Source: Heterodera schachtii (taxonomy: Eukaryota > Nematoda > Chromadorea > Rhabditida > Heteroderidae). Taken from it: a DNA stretch of 64,000 nucleotides. Below, in pieces: positions 1-10,784 of this stretch. The position numbers and the translations under genes are program-made. The first letter of the stretch is position 1. The number at the start of each line of letters is the position of its first letter. The stretch spans positions 486,110 to 550,109 of the forward strand of contig SIJG01000085.1 in assembly GCA_023374025.1 (NCBI GenBank). The letters are read 5' to 3'. The notes below the pieces were generated by a model. It made no database searches. It had not been told where the DNA came from and saw only the letters and a list, made by a program, of their open reading frames with translations.

Positions 1-640
1 TACGCAATGGCGCGCTGGGAGCACAGCTTGGGAAGGGACAGCGAGAAATAATTAAAATTGGACCAAAAATGAAAATTAATTATCTTTAATTAGTTCCCTT
101 AATTGTTTTAGTTTTGTACCAATTTTGTTGCTGGCAAACTGAGGAGAGAACACTTTGGTGGCGAAATTGTCGTCGAATGATGCTCATTGTTGTGAATTTT
201 GGCTTTGTGATTGCTTCGACTGGCTAATCAGTTCCCCCCGCGGCATTTAAATAGCCCAAAATTTTAATTGGGTACGCCGAGGACCATTCAAAACAAAAAG
301 TTGCACTTTCTATAAATGCAATTCTCACGTATAATTTATTCTGATAAAAGTTCATTCTACAGATAAATTTTGTTTTTTTAATTTTTAAATATTTCTTTTA
401 TTTGCCAAAATCACAAGTGCAAATTGTTAAAATAAAAGCGAAAATGGGTTGACAAAATGGAGACAAATATTTGTAAATTCGATTTCGAAGGTATCGGTTT
501 AAACATTGATTAAATTTCGACGTAAAAATTAAAAAATATATTATTTAAATTGTTTTTGATTTTTTAGGGTTAAAGTGAAAATTTTATGTACCTTACCAAG
601 CTTAAAATTATAAAATAAATGCACTATTTCTTTTGCTATG
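1..640. other. AT-rich sequence, no gene seen
   Basis: Very AT-rich sequence with frequent stops in all frames. I see no supported exon, RNA gene or clear repeat here. Confidence 0.5.
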
Positions 641-1760
641 TTTCAACGTCTTTTTTCTTTCTTTAATCAATCCTTCTGAATTAAATTTGTTATCAGTAGG
701 GCCCGGATTTGTATGGATTAATTTCCATATTTTATTTCGGCCTAAAAATACGTAAATAGTATTTTTAGTTTGTTTGATGCTTCAGGGTGCCTTTTTATTT
801 CCATCTTTTAATTTTCAACCAGCCAAATTCGCAAATATTTTAATCTGTTTAAATAATCGAACATCAAATTCATAATTGTCTAGTCAAAAAACTAAACTTT
901 CCTTAATTCGCCCCTTTGTTTTGTGCGGCAAATGCCAATCATTTATAAGTATTGTTTCTGTTTAAAAAATCATAATAATATTTCTTCATACTTAATCCAA
1001 TTTGATTTGGCATATTCCTATTTCCATTTTTTACCTTAATTAAATTCCTATTATGTAATTGGGCTTATTTTGAAAAAAAAAAAATTCCTTCAAATCTAAA
1101 TTTCAACCTTTTCTAATAACTTTGATCTAATGCAAAATTTCTTCCAATTAATAATTTTATTCCAAAGAAAAAAATAATTAGGAATAAATAATTTTAAAAA
1201 AGTGCACTGAAACAGTGTAAAATATATTTTAAAAAACAGCAAAAGAAATTAAATGTCGAAAAATAAAATAAAATATTCAAAAAATAGCATATTATTTAGT
1301 TAAAAAATTTAAGAAATTGAAAACAATGAAAAATAAAAATCCGTATTTAAAACAGCAAAAAGCTTGGCGGTGGGCGTTTGGCTGGCGATGCTCTCGGGTG
1401 CGGTCGGAGCCACTGTGACCGCGCGGGAGATTTTGCCTGCTCCCTTGCGGGCCTGAGCCGTTGCTCTCCTCATTGTGCGACCGGGACAGCCCGGGCTCCC
1501 CCGGGCCGCCCCTGTCGACGCGGCCCTTGGTCGCGACACCCAATCGGCGCACGCCCGCCCCCCGCCCGCCTTCGCCCCCTACTCGCTGGGTCACAAGGGC
1601 CCGCCACGACCCTCGGCGGAGGCTGAGGAAATAATTGCCTTTATAAGCGAATGGGAAAAGCGAGCAGCAGAGAGTGTCTCTCTCACCAAACACACACTAT
1701 TTCCACTATTTCCTCCATTCAAAAACGAAGATTTCAAACTAAATATTTAAATGAGAAAAC
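640..1760. repeat. segmental repeat, left copy, with GC-rich core
   Basis: This stretch recurs in diverged form at about 8560-10090. Shared landmarks are a CATCAAATTCATAATTGTCTAG-like segment near 860-885, the TTACCTTAATTAA region near 1030, and a GC-rich core at about 1356-1690 that is almost identical to 9704-10080. The core is strikingly GC-rich in an AT-rich region. Both strands of the core are open for 60-130 codons in several frames, as expected from low stop frequency in GC-rich DNA, so I do not call a protein. It could be an old captured exon or promoter fragment (on the minus strand TATAAA lies near 1640), or part of a transposon. Confidence 0.7.
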
Positions 1761-1819
1761 AAATTTTCTGATCAGTGCCACTGACATAATTTCGTTTTCT
1801 TCGCTAATTGTTAGGGATG

Positions 1820-2065
1820 TGCAAGAAATGATTTTTACCGAGAATTGAGAACCGAGATCGAGAAAGGACCCCGAGAAACGATACCAGAACCGAGACCCAA
1901 AAAACCTTTTTGCGATTTTGAGACAATTGGCGAAATCTGTTTAAAATTTCAAAAAATTTTCCTCTTTTTCCCCTTCGTTGGCGATCCCCCCCCCCCCCCC
2001 CCGAAATGGTCATCTTTAATAGTGTAAAAATTTCTCGGTTTACAAGAAAAAACTCGAGACCGAGG
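1820..2065. repeat. GAGACCGAG-type inverted element with poly-C
   Basis: A left arm rich in ACCGAGA motifs (1838-1900) and a right arm with TTCTCGGTTT and CGAGACCGAGGTAACGATCGG (2032-2075) flank a C homopolymer at 1987-2002. The arms are only roughly complementary. It resembles the other small foldback elements of the window, but the boundaries are not clear. Confidence 0.35.
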
Positions 2066-2111
2066 TAACGATCGGTTAATTAATATCATAATATTTATTA
2101 ATATTATTTAA

Positions 2112-2657
2112 GGCCTAAGCAAAGACAACCAAAATGGGCGGGCCAAATTGTGTTTCATCGAACCCAGCAGAATCATCCTCCGTTCATTAACACAAAAAAC
2201 CGGCTTCAAGCGACACGAACTCAGCAATTATTGCCGACAATTTCGGAAGAATTGGAAAAAAAATTTAAAATGAAATTGGCATTTAAAAATATTTATTAAT
2301 TTCATTATTTAGTTATAAGTCATAGCAGCTGGGCCGAGGCCCAATGTTCTTTCTCCTCCTCATTCTGACCACAAAGCATCGGCGCCTTTCCAAAGACCGC
2401 CCAAATGGCAAATTAAAATTTGAATAAATAAAATATAATTTAAAATTTGAATAAATAAAATATAATTTAAAATTTGAATAATTAAAATATAATTTATTCG
2501 CTTTTTTTAGGTCCAATTGCCTTTGTCGAATAAATGTGATCACTGCTTTTTGAGAGTTCAGGGCGATGATCGGTGCAGCTGTGGCAGTTTGGACACGTCA
2601 ATTGAGAGCAATTTTGGCAATTCATTTCTGCTGATGAAAATGAAGAGAATTTTAATG
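2112..2657 (+). CDS. unidentified coding-like exons, partial
   Basis: Three open, protein-like islands lie on the plus strand. The first (about 2114-2299) reads PKQRQPKWAGQIVFHRTQ and ends in a stop. The second (2326-2405) is Pro/Ser-rich. The third (2511-2657) is bounded by a good TTTTTTTAG acceptor and a GTAAAA donor and contains a paired-cysteine motif CDHCFLRVQGDDRCSCG that could bind zinc. The third exon ends in phase 0, which would join in frame to an exon starting at 2963. The first two islands lack a good donor, so the linkage among them is unproven. I do not recognise the family. Confidence 0.35.
2413..2494. repeat. 27-bp AT-rich tandem repeat, 3 copies
   Basis: Three successive copies of TTAAAATTTGAATAAATAAA-type sequence start at 2413, 2440 and 2467, giving a 27-bp period. 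Confidence 0.85.
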
Positions 2658-2962
2658 GTAAAAATGGAAAAATATAAAATTATTTAAATTTAATTTAAAT
2701 TAATTGAAAAATAATAAAATTATTTAAATTTAATTTAAATTAATTAAAGTTTTAAATTGCAACTCCTTATATTAATATATGTCAATAGTCACATTTTTGC
2801 CATGCTTTTGGTCGCGTGGCAGAAACACCCAAAAAGCCCCCCAAAAAAACGAATGATTTCCTATTCAAATGCCAAAATTTTATTATAGGCGAATTATATC
2901 CCTTCCCTCCCTAATCATTTGTAAATTTTTATATATCATTTAATTTGTATTATTGCCTTTTA

Positions 2963-3596
2963 GCAAATTTCCCGCCTTTTCCAAATGATTGGCGGCGCAA
3001 AAATTCTTTTTTCCGCTTTCATTTATATGATAAACATTGAAGGCATTTTCAGCACTGACGGAGATGATTTATTTGCAGACATTTGGGAAAATGTTTTTCC
3101 AAAAAATTCACAAAATTTAATGGCAAAATCAAAGGCCGGCAAAAAAATTGGAAATGCGCAAAAATTTATGGGAAAGCAAAAAAAGACGGACGAAAGACAA
3201 ATAAAATTGGGTGAAAAAAGTGTAAAAATTGAAGAAAATGAGGGGGGAACAGCAGCAGAAGAAGAAAAAGTCAGGAATGCTCTGAAAATGCTAAAAATTG
3301 TAAAAAATGAGCCAATTTTTCACGAAGAGAATCAAATTGATGAAAAAAGCGGCCAAAATTTCCAAAAAATTCAAACGAATTTAAAATTTAAGCAAACGGA
3401 AAAATGGCCAATTAAAAATTTCGAAACAAAAAGCGAAATATATGAAGAAGAATTTGACAAGACAAATGGAGAAATATTAGACGAAACAGCAAAACAAAAC
3501 GCACCGAGCAATTGGAAAAGAAAAAAGGGAAAAGCCGAAAGAGCGGCGGACGGAAACTCATCAGAGACCGTAACGAAATATTCAAAAAACAGATAA
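2963..3596 (+). CDS. Lys/Glu-rich protein with hydrophobic N-terminus, possible secreted effector
   Basis: The frame is open for 203 codons from ATG 2985. The first residues (MIGGAKILFSAFIYMINIEG) form a hydrophobic segment followed by IFSTDGDD, so a signal peptide is plausible. The rest is highly charged, and near residues 155-190 there is a motif ending NWKRKKGK that resembles the helix-turn-helix-like repeats encoded at 4443-6061. A strong CCTTTTAG acceptor lies 22 nt before the ATG. It could serve spliced-leader addition, or join in phase 0 to the exon at 2511-2657, in which case the hydrophobic stretch would be internal. A donor after GAGACC (GTAACG, about 3569) would avoid the stop and allow splicing toward 4443. 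Function is unknown; effector status is inference. Confidence 0.5.
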
Positions 3597-3644
3597 TTAT
3601 AGGCCAAATACAATAAATTTAATAAGTCTATTAATACAAATAAG

Positions 3645-3796
3645 TAGAATAGAGCGGGGCCGGGAATTTTGGGCAAAACCGGGACCGGGATTTGCCGGGA
3701 CCTGAGAAGCCGGGACCGGGATTTGCCGGGACCTGAGAAGCCGGGACCGGGACCTCGGAGGACCGGGAATTCCCGTCCCGGTCCCGCTCTACATAC
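3645..3796. mobile_element. MITE, GGGACCGGG family, with 10-bp target-site duplication
   Basis: Terminal inverted repeats AGAGCGGGGCCGGG (3651) and CCCGGTCCCGCTCT (3777-3790) flank a core with a 31-bp direct repeat (CCGGGACCGGGATTTGCCGG, twice). The direct repeat TACAAATAAG lies outside both ends (from 3635 and 3797), which looks like a 10-bp target-site duplication. Related elements are at 8183, 18930 and 31620. A 9-11 bp duplication is usual for Mutator-like elements; that assignment is inference. Confidence 0.75.
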
Positions 3797-4442
3797 TCTA
3801 CAAATAAGCAGCATTAGAAAGTTTTGTGAAAAGACTGAAAAATATTAAAACTTTTTGACAAAAAATTATTTTATTTTTTCAAAAGGAGAATCAAATCCTT
3901 TTAATTTCTCAGACAAAGATTAAACAAGTGACAATAAATCGAAAATAAGAACGTATTAAGAATAAATTGAGCAGAAGCGGGAGAGTAATGCCGGACAAAT
4001 TGCAAAGTGCCGATTTTTTATTCTATCGAATTTGAATTTTCAAAAACACTTTCGGCAAGACAGATTACTTAAATCGGGTTCAAAAAGCCAAAAAAGCATA
4101 AAATTTGGGAGAAATTCTGTCTCAAAATGTTCCCCAACGGCGCCTTTATCTGTGCCTTCGGACTCATTTCATAGGAATGCATACTTACTTAGGATTATGG
4201 TCAAAAAAAGCCCAATTTTAAGAAGCCAGGTTTTTTGGAGTTCACCGTATTATCGGGAATTAACTGAAAAATCGGTTCCAGATTTTGCTTGGTCCAGAAA
4301 TTTGTTTGAAAAAACATACATATGATAAGATCTAAAAAAAGTCAATAATGTTTAAGGAATACGAAGGAGAAAGCAATCGGATAAAGCAGGCAAATTCCAA
4401 AGACAAAAGCAAACATTCTGATCATTTTGATGAAAAAGAAAA

Positions 4443-6061
4443 TTGAAAATAATCAAAGAATTTGACAAAATGAGAGAAAAATTGAAAAACAAAAACATTT
4501 ACGATTGTAAGCAACGGAGGCTAATTGAACGAGAAATTGCCAAGGAATTGGGGACATACCTTCACAAAATTGAAGAATGGAAAAGGGAATTTGGATTGAT
4601 AAAAAGGGCAAAAAAAGAGGACAAAAAAACAAAATTGGCACTGATTGAACAGTTTGACAGAATGAGAAATGAATGGAAAATGAAAAAGGAATTCAAAAAT
4701 GCCGAGAGAGTCGGCATTGAATGTGAAATTGCCAAGGAATTGGGGACACATCGGAACAAAATTTACAAATGGAAAAGCGAATTATTAAGTGGGTGAAAGA
4801 GTGATTGATGAAAGGTTTCTTCCTTTTTTAGGCACAAAAAATCACGAAATAGGCACCTAAAAAGGCAGAAAAATAAATTGTAAAATAGGCATTAAATTAG
4901 GCACAAAAATAGGCAAATAAAATGTTTTATTAATTATTTTTAGGTAGCAAAACAAATAAAAACTTAATCAAAAAATAAAAATAATGTTAGTTATGAATTT
5001 AAATATTTCAAATTTTTTCAACAACCAATTTTTATCAAGAAAAAATATTAAGTTTAGAGGGTCTATCTTGGGAAAATTTTTTCAATTCTTAGGGATGTAT
5101 TTTCTGAATTTTTTTAGGGGTGTGTTTTTCTTTTTTATTGCATTTAAATGGATTTTTCCTAAAATATTGAAAATAGGCACCAAAAATGGCAAATAGGGAT
5201 AAAATAGACGCCTTGGCATTAAGCCCAAAAAGTCCTAAATTGACAAAAATAGGCATTATAATTGACCATGAATCTTCAAATCTTCAAACCAAGCTAAAAA
5301 CTGGTTAAATGCTAAAAAGGGATTAATTACCCATAATTTGTTTCTTAGTCAATTAAATGCTAAAAAGGGATTAATTACCCATAATTTGTTTCTTAGTCAA
5401 TTAAATGCTAAAAAGGGATTAATTACCCATAATTTGTTTCTTAGTCAATTAAATCCAACAAATCTGGTGTCATTCGGCAGCTCTTTATAAATTCGCGAGT
5501 CGAATGAACATTTAAAATGTAATAACTTTATTCTTTAGAGGACTTTTTGACAATTAGCTAAAATGAAAAAAATAATAAAAATAAAAACTTTTAGTAATTT
5601 TAAAGTTTTTTAGGTCCACCGACAAAAAAGTTTTCAATGCAGCAAAAAATGGAAATTGTCGACACATTTGAAAAAGTGAAAGACCTATTTGTGAAAAAAT
5701 TCCATTTTAAACCAACGGTAGAAATTGAAGAAAAAATTGCGGAAAAATTTGGGATTTGCAGACGGTCAATTTTTAATTGGAAACATTTTTTCGGACTTAG
5801 CATTTGTCGTAAGAAATTTCAATTTAATTAAAAAGATAATAAAAAACATTTTATTAAAAAAATATAATAAAAAACCTTTTTAAAGAAAAGCATAAATACT
5901 CTGAAGCGGAAAAATTGGAATTAATTGAAAAATTCGACGAGGTCAAAAGGAAAAACCCAACGAAAAGCGACGAAGAATTGGAAAAAATGTTACCGGTCAA
6001 AATTTCCACGATAAAACAATGGAAAAGAGGCACCAAAAGAAGGAAAATTGTGAAACTTTAG
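4443..6061 (+). CDS. protein with four helix-turn-helix-like repeats
   Basis: Exons are up to 4788, 5614-5808 and 5886-6061, with all junctions in frame (GTGGGT donor phase 1, TTTTTAG acceptor; GTAAGA donor phase 1, TTTTTAAAG acceptor; stop TAG at 6059). Each exon encodes one or two repeats of about 45 residues: a FDKMR- or FDEVK-like helix, then EIAKELGTHRNKIYKWK or a variant (IAEKFGICRRSIFNWK; EELEKMLPVKISTIKQWK). The pattern I-A-x-x-(L/F)-G-x(4)-I-x-x-W-K is like the homeodomain-like helix-turn-helix of transposases and regulators. The 5' end is unresolved: stops lie just upstream of 4443 in this frame, and the charged ORF at 2963-3596 carries a weak fifth repeat, so it may be the N-terminus. 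Function is unknown; DNA binding is inference. Confidence 0.6.
4820..5300. repeat. AGGCAC-rich repeat within intron
   Basis: The intron after 4788 contains scattered AGGCACAAAAA or AGGCACC words on the plus strand (4832-4915, 5165-5250), like the AGGTGCCTA or GCACCTAAAA words near 21035 and 38090. It looks like an old dispersed element, with no coding signal. Confidence 0.35.
5305..5448. repeat. 48-bp tandem repeat, 3 copies
   Basis: Three essentially identical copies start at 5305, 5353 and 5401 (TTAAATGCTAAAAAGGGATT...). They lie in the intron between exons ending 4788 and starting 5614. Confidence 0.95.
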
Positions 6062-6329
6062 GCTAAATTTTATCCGAGTGACAATAGAGAAATTTTCAAA
6101 ATGAGCCATAAAAATACGATTCAAAAAACAATTTAAATATTTAATGAACTAATTCGAAATTCCATTATTAATATTCGTTAATTAGGGTCCCTCGGAGCGG
6201 CACCGCCGAGAAAATTCTGAAAATTTTTTTTATCAGATTTGCAACAAAAAATCCTAAAGACACATTGGGCACTCGGTTTAATCTGATTTGTGAGGGGGGG
6301 GGGGGTAAAAAGGCTCCCGCAAAACTGGA

Positions 6330-6695
6330 CATTTTAATTACGATGTTTTTTCTCGTAATTCGCAATGTTGTCTTTTAGCACAGACAACTAACGATCTTGG
6401 TATCATTTGAAAGCTCTTCACATGCTCTATTAGCCTTACAAAAGGCGTAAAGATTTTCTAGCCTCTAAAAAAATTTATTAAGAAAAACTCTAAAAATTTC
6501 GACTTTTTTTTTTGTAATTTCATGTTATAACTTTTTTGGTAATTGTCTGATCGCGAAACAATAGCTTAGAAATAGCTTCTAAACACGTTAAGCTTTCGAA
6601 TGATACCAAGAATGTTGCATTTGGTATTTTAATTACGATGTTTTTTCTCGTAATTCGCAATGATTTTGTCTTTTGGCATAGACAAATGGCAAGGC
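6330..6695. mobile_element. foldback element with GGTATCATT arms plus 60-bp direct repeats
   Basis: Inner arms CTTGGTATCATTTGAAAGCT (6398) and CTTTCGAATGATACCAAG (6593) are inverted copies and belong to the same family as elements at 11535, 17190, 26105 and 38824. Outside them are direct repeats of ATTTTAATTACGATGTTTTT through TCGTAATTCGCAATG (6335-6366 and 6628-6662), followed on both sides by TTGTCTTTT-GCA-AGACAA. A G homopolymer lies just upstream at 6295-6305. Confidence 0.6.
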
Positions 6696-6699
6696 ATTA

Positions 6700-8170
6700 G
6701 CAATTATGTTTTTCATAAAATTTCTTTTTTCATATTTATGTATGTATATTCTTTAAAGCACAAATTTGTATCCCCATCTTTCGCTCTTAAAATTCCTTAC
6801 CATTTATGATATGAATTTTATTTTTTTCAACCTATTAAAAAGTTTTAAAATGAAAAAGCAAACTATATTATGATTATGGCTGGAAAAACGTAATATGTAC
6901 AAAAAATCACAAATAAATCCACAGTAAATTTACAAAATGTTTTCTTTTATACAAAACACCGTAGGAAAGTTAAATTATGCGCAAAAAATTAATTAAAATT
7001 TTATTTACAAATTATGTGCCATTGTTTCACGTGATAAGCACTCATTCGAATCGCTAGCCTTTTCATGCACTTAAATTACATAATTTTTATGCAATTATTT
7101 ACCTATTATATCATTTGAGTTTTTCGACCGATTTTCGAGAATTTATTTCTCGACTCCTACTAGACCAATTTGGATGCGGTTTTTTGCATTGGCCTTAGAA
7201 TCCAACGAAGAATAATATGTGTTTTTTTCAGATCCCTAAATTATTTTTCTACAAAGTTAGAAAAACGAACATGATACACGATTTTTGAACCGGTCTAAAA
7301 GCCGGTTCAAATTCAATTTTATGAAAAATGCTGAAACATGTCAAGCGAGTTTTTCCTTGAGCTATTTTTTGATACTCAACATTTCGTTATTTACAGGGCT
7401 GCCGATATTGCTATAAAAAGTCGGTTCAAATACTTTTGGGACACCCTAGTACACCCCTAAAAATCAACTGTTTTGTCATTTCTAACAAATTTTCAAATTT
7501 CTTTATTTATTTCGAATGCGAAAATAGCCAAATACGAGTTCTTAATTGAGTCATTGGATTTCGAAGTTCTCTGCTAGGAACTTTTATTTTTAAAAATTTA
7601 TCAGAAAAAAGACCACTTTTACCCCAAACACTTCGAAATGTATTTGATTTGCAATTGTATGGGCGAAAAAATAAAGAAAACAATTTTCTGGGATTTTATG
7701 CGTAAATATCACTTGATTTTTTCAATTTTTGAGACATATTTTAGCACATATTTTGGCATTTTTTGGGTTTTTAGCACATATTTTATTACATATTTCAGAA
7801 TTTTTAGCACATAAAAATCCGGGCTCTACTCATAGTGATTTTTTTGAAGTTTTATGAATTTAAAAAATAAAAATTGAAAATAAATATTTTTTTTATTTTT
7901 CTTTCCGATAATTCCTTGATTTTACTAATATTAATGAATAAGCCTCGGAAAAAGTCGTATTCGTCAATCTCTGAGCAATTTTTTTTGGAGGTCTCTTTTC
8001 CATTGTTAGTTTTTTCAAAAATTAGTCGTTACTTTTTTTCAAATATATAGATAATTACAATAACAGCGTGCAGATCACAACGGAATTTTCATATTTGACG
8101 AGTTAAAAATTGAATAAATAAAATAAAATAAAATTTTTAGGTTTACCATTTTCATTTTGAAATTTAAATA
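6700..8170. other. AT-rich, no gene seen
   Basis: About 1.5 kb of AT-rich sequence with no exon I can support. There are repeated TTTTAGCACATATTTT words near 7740-7810. Confidence 0.5.
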
Positions 8171-8182
8171 TAACTTTAATCT

Positions 8183-8378
8183 AGAGTTGAGCGGGACCGG
8201 GACTGGTACTGAAAAAAACGGGTACAACTGAGTACCCAGTCCCGATTTTGACCAATTTTGACCGGGACCGGGAAATTCCCGGGTTTTTCCCGGTTTTCCC
8301 AGCCAAAAATTCCCGGTTTTTCAACCCCAAAATTCCCGGTCCCGGTTTTTGTCAAAATTCCCGGTCCCGCTCAACTAT
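8183..8378. mobile_element. MITE, GGGACCGGG family, with 10-bp target-site duplication
   Basis: Terminal inverted repeats AGAGTTGAGCGGGACCGGG (8183) and its complement ending CCCGGTCCCGCTCAACT (8360-8376). The direct repeat ACTTTAATCT occurs immediately outside both ends (8173-8182 and 8379-8388), a clean 10-bp target-site duplication. The core is full of CCCGGT words. Confidence 0.85.
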
Positions 8379-8559
8379 ACTTTAATCTCTTAAAGGGAAT
8401 GAGTGTTGGCCGTGCCGATAAGCGCCGCCGGGAACATTTATAAATTTTATTAGCATAAAAATAGTGTCCAAATTATAGAAAAACACAATTATATTTTTAA
8501 AAAATGAAGTTGATCTTATTTTTAAATATAAAATTGATAATTAAAAAAACTCCTTAGAT

Positions 8560-10095
8560 TTACAAGATTTCCAAAACTTTGCCATGTTTTCTTTCTTTTG
8601 CTCCGTTGCAATTTTTTTAAGTAAACCTTCAGAATTAAATAATTACCAGCAAACTTTCCACTTTCCAAATTCGCAAGTATTTTAAGCTTACAAATCGTTA
8701 GTTTTAACATCAAATTCATAATTGTCTAGTCAAAATTAAACTTTCCTTAAATTCCTAAAATTGAAATTCGCGGCAAAAATAAAAAATTACCTATTTTTGA
8801 AAAATTAGCAAAAAGTTTGGCGGCGGGCGTTTGCAAATAATATGAGGAAAAGCCCTTTTCCTCTTTAATTTTATTAGAATTTAAAGCGATTCAGCAATTG
8901 TTGAAAAATATAGCAGAAAGATTCTTTTTAATTCAATTTGAATTGGCCATTTTAGCATATAATATTTATTACAATTTAAAACTTTGTCATAAAAATGTTT
9001 TTTTTTGATGACATTTCCAATTTGACATTCGTTATTTTATGAATAATTTTTCGATAAAAGAAATTAATTATTTTTTGGGAAACAATTAACAAAAAATTCG
9101 AATTCTCAAGATTCGTTTCACTTGCCGGCATCATAAATTAAAGTTTATCCATATCATTTATTCGGCAATCCTAAAGAATGGGGGTCACTAAGTTAACTTT
9201 TTTTAAATTTTAAATTTGAGCTCAGAATGAGTATTTGGGGGTTTTTGATGGTGCTGATTAATAAAAATGTATTATTATGTCCGTTTTTTACCTTAATTAA
9301 TGCTTTTTGGGCTCATTTTGTTAAAAAAAAAATTCCTTTCAATTTAAGTTTCAATTTTTTTAAATGACTTTTGCCTAATTCAAAACCTCTTCCAATATAA
9401 ATTATATTGTGGAAAAAATAATTAAGAATAAAAATTTAAAAAAATGACGTGAAAAATACCCCACAAATGACAAATGTTTTCTTTTTTTGCTCCGTTGCAA
9501 TTTTTTTAAGTAAGCCTTCAGCAGAATTAAATGTATTACCAGCAAATTTTCCACTTTAAATTCGCAAGTTTTTAAGCATAAAAATTACTTAGTTTGGACA
9601 TCAAAATTCATAATTCTCCAGTCAAACTTTCGGTAAAAATTTGGCAAAATAAAAATTTACTCTCCTGGCTTATTTTTGACAAAAAAAATTTTTGAAAAAT
9701 TAGCAAAAAAGCTTGGCGGTGGGCGTTTGGCTGGCGATGCTCTCGGGTGCGGTCGGAGCCACTGTGACCGCGCGGGAGATTTTGCCTGCTCCCTTGCGGG
9801 CCTGAGCCGTTGCTCTCCTCATTGTGCGACCGGGACAGCCCGGGCTCCCCCGGGCCGCCCCTGTCGACGCGGCCCTTGGTCGCGACACCCAATCGGCGCA
9901 CGCCCGCCCCCCGCCCGCCTTCGCCCCCTACTCGCTGGGTCACAAGGGCCCGCCACGACCCTCGGCGGAGGCTGAGGGATTTATTTGCCTTTATAAGCGA
10001 ATGGGAAAAGCGAGCAGCAGAGAGTGTCTCTCTCACCAAACACACACTATTTCCCACTATTTCCTCCATTCAAAAACGAAGATTTCAATAGGCAT
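8560..10095. repeat. segmental repeat, right copies, with GC-rich core
   Basis: This region holds two further copies of parts of the 640-1760 repeat. One at 8560-8840 breaks off just after the first bases of the GC-rich core (AGTTTGGCGGCGGGCGTTTG). A second at 9470-10095 has the full core (9704-9975), followed by the same flank as the left copy (CGAATGGGAAAAGCGAGCAG). The stretch 9280-9440 matches 1030-1200. The core is almost base-identical between copies while the AT-rich flanks have diverged much more. Confidence 0.7.
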
Positions 10096-10369
10096 TTCTT
10101 CTAAATAAATAGCTAAAAAAGACTTCTAGAGTCCTTTCCAAAAATTTTTGATCACTGACTGGGTTTAATTATTTTTCAAGCCAAAAGGCCTTTTTAAGGC
10201 TCTGATGAGAATAAATAGAATTCAAGACTACTCTCTGTTTCGAATTGATATTCATATTTATTTTTGAACCTCTGGGTAAAATTGAAAGTCCACTTAAATA
10301 TTATTTTAATTATTATTCATTATTAACATTAATATCCTTATATCATTAATAAATTAAAATGGTTTTGCT

Positions 10370-10500
10370 TTTGCCCCAGCAAATCCATCAATTCGCTGTT
10401 ACGCAATTTCCACCACAGACATCGGTGAGGACAAAAACAGCGCAGAACAATCGGTGCGCAAATCAAAGCGGCTAATTGACCGGCGAAACGCATTAACTAA
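10370..10500 (+). CDS. coding-like island, unidentified
   Basis: After a TTTTGCCCCAG acceptor the plus strand is open for about 85 codons (SIRCYAISTTDIGEDKNSAE at first), becoming hydrophobic and Ser/Cys/Phe-rich later. It could be a terminal exon of a gene to the left. I see no linked exon and no recognisable domain. Confidence 0.25.
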
Positions 10501-10784
10501 TTGGCCCCGTGCGATGGTTACACTTTTGGCCGATGCTTTTATGGTTCAGCTGCTGATTCACTCTTTCTTTCATACATTCGTCCATTGTTCGTCTGTTTTT
10601 TTGTTTGTTTGTTTTGTTTATTGTCCATTGTTTTTCCCGTAATTTCTACTTAAATTACTTTTGGTATTTATTCATTATAATTTTTTCTTTAATTTCCTTG
10701 GGAATTTAATATTTAATGGGGAGAAACCGCGCATTTTTGACTTAATGAATTCAATTTGATGTTCATTTTCAAAGTAATTAAATA

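Noticed and set aside
1292..1693. 133-aa reverse ORF and overlapping forward ORFs in the GC-rich core
   Set aside because: Several frames on both strands are open because GC-rich DNA has few stops; no known domain, and both copies are embedded in a repeat.
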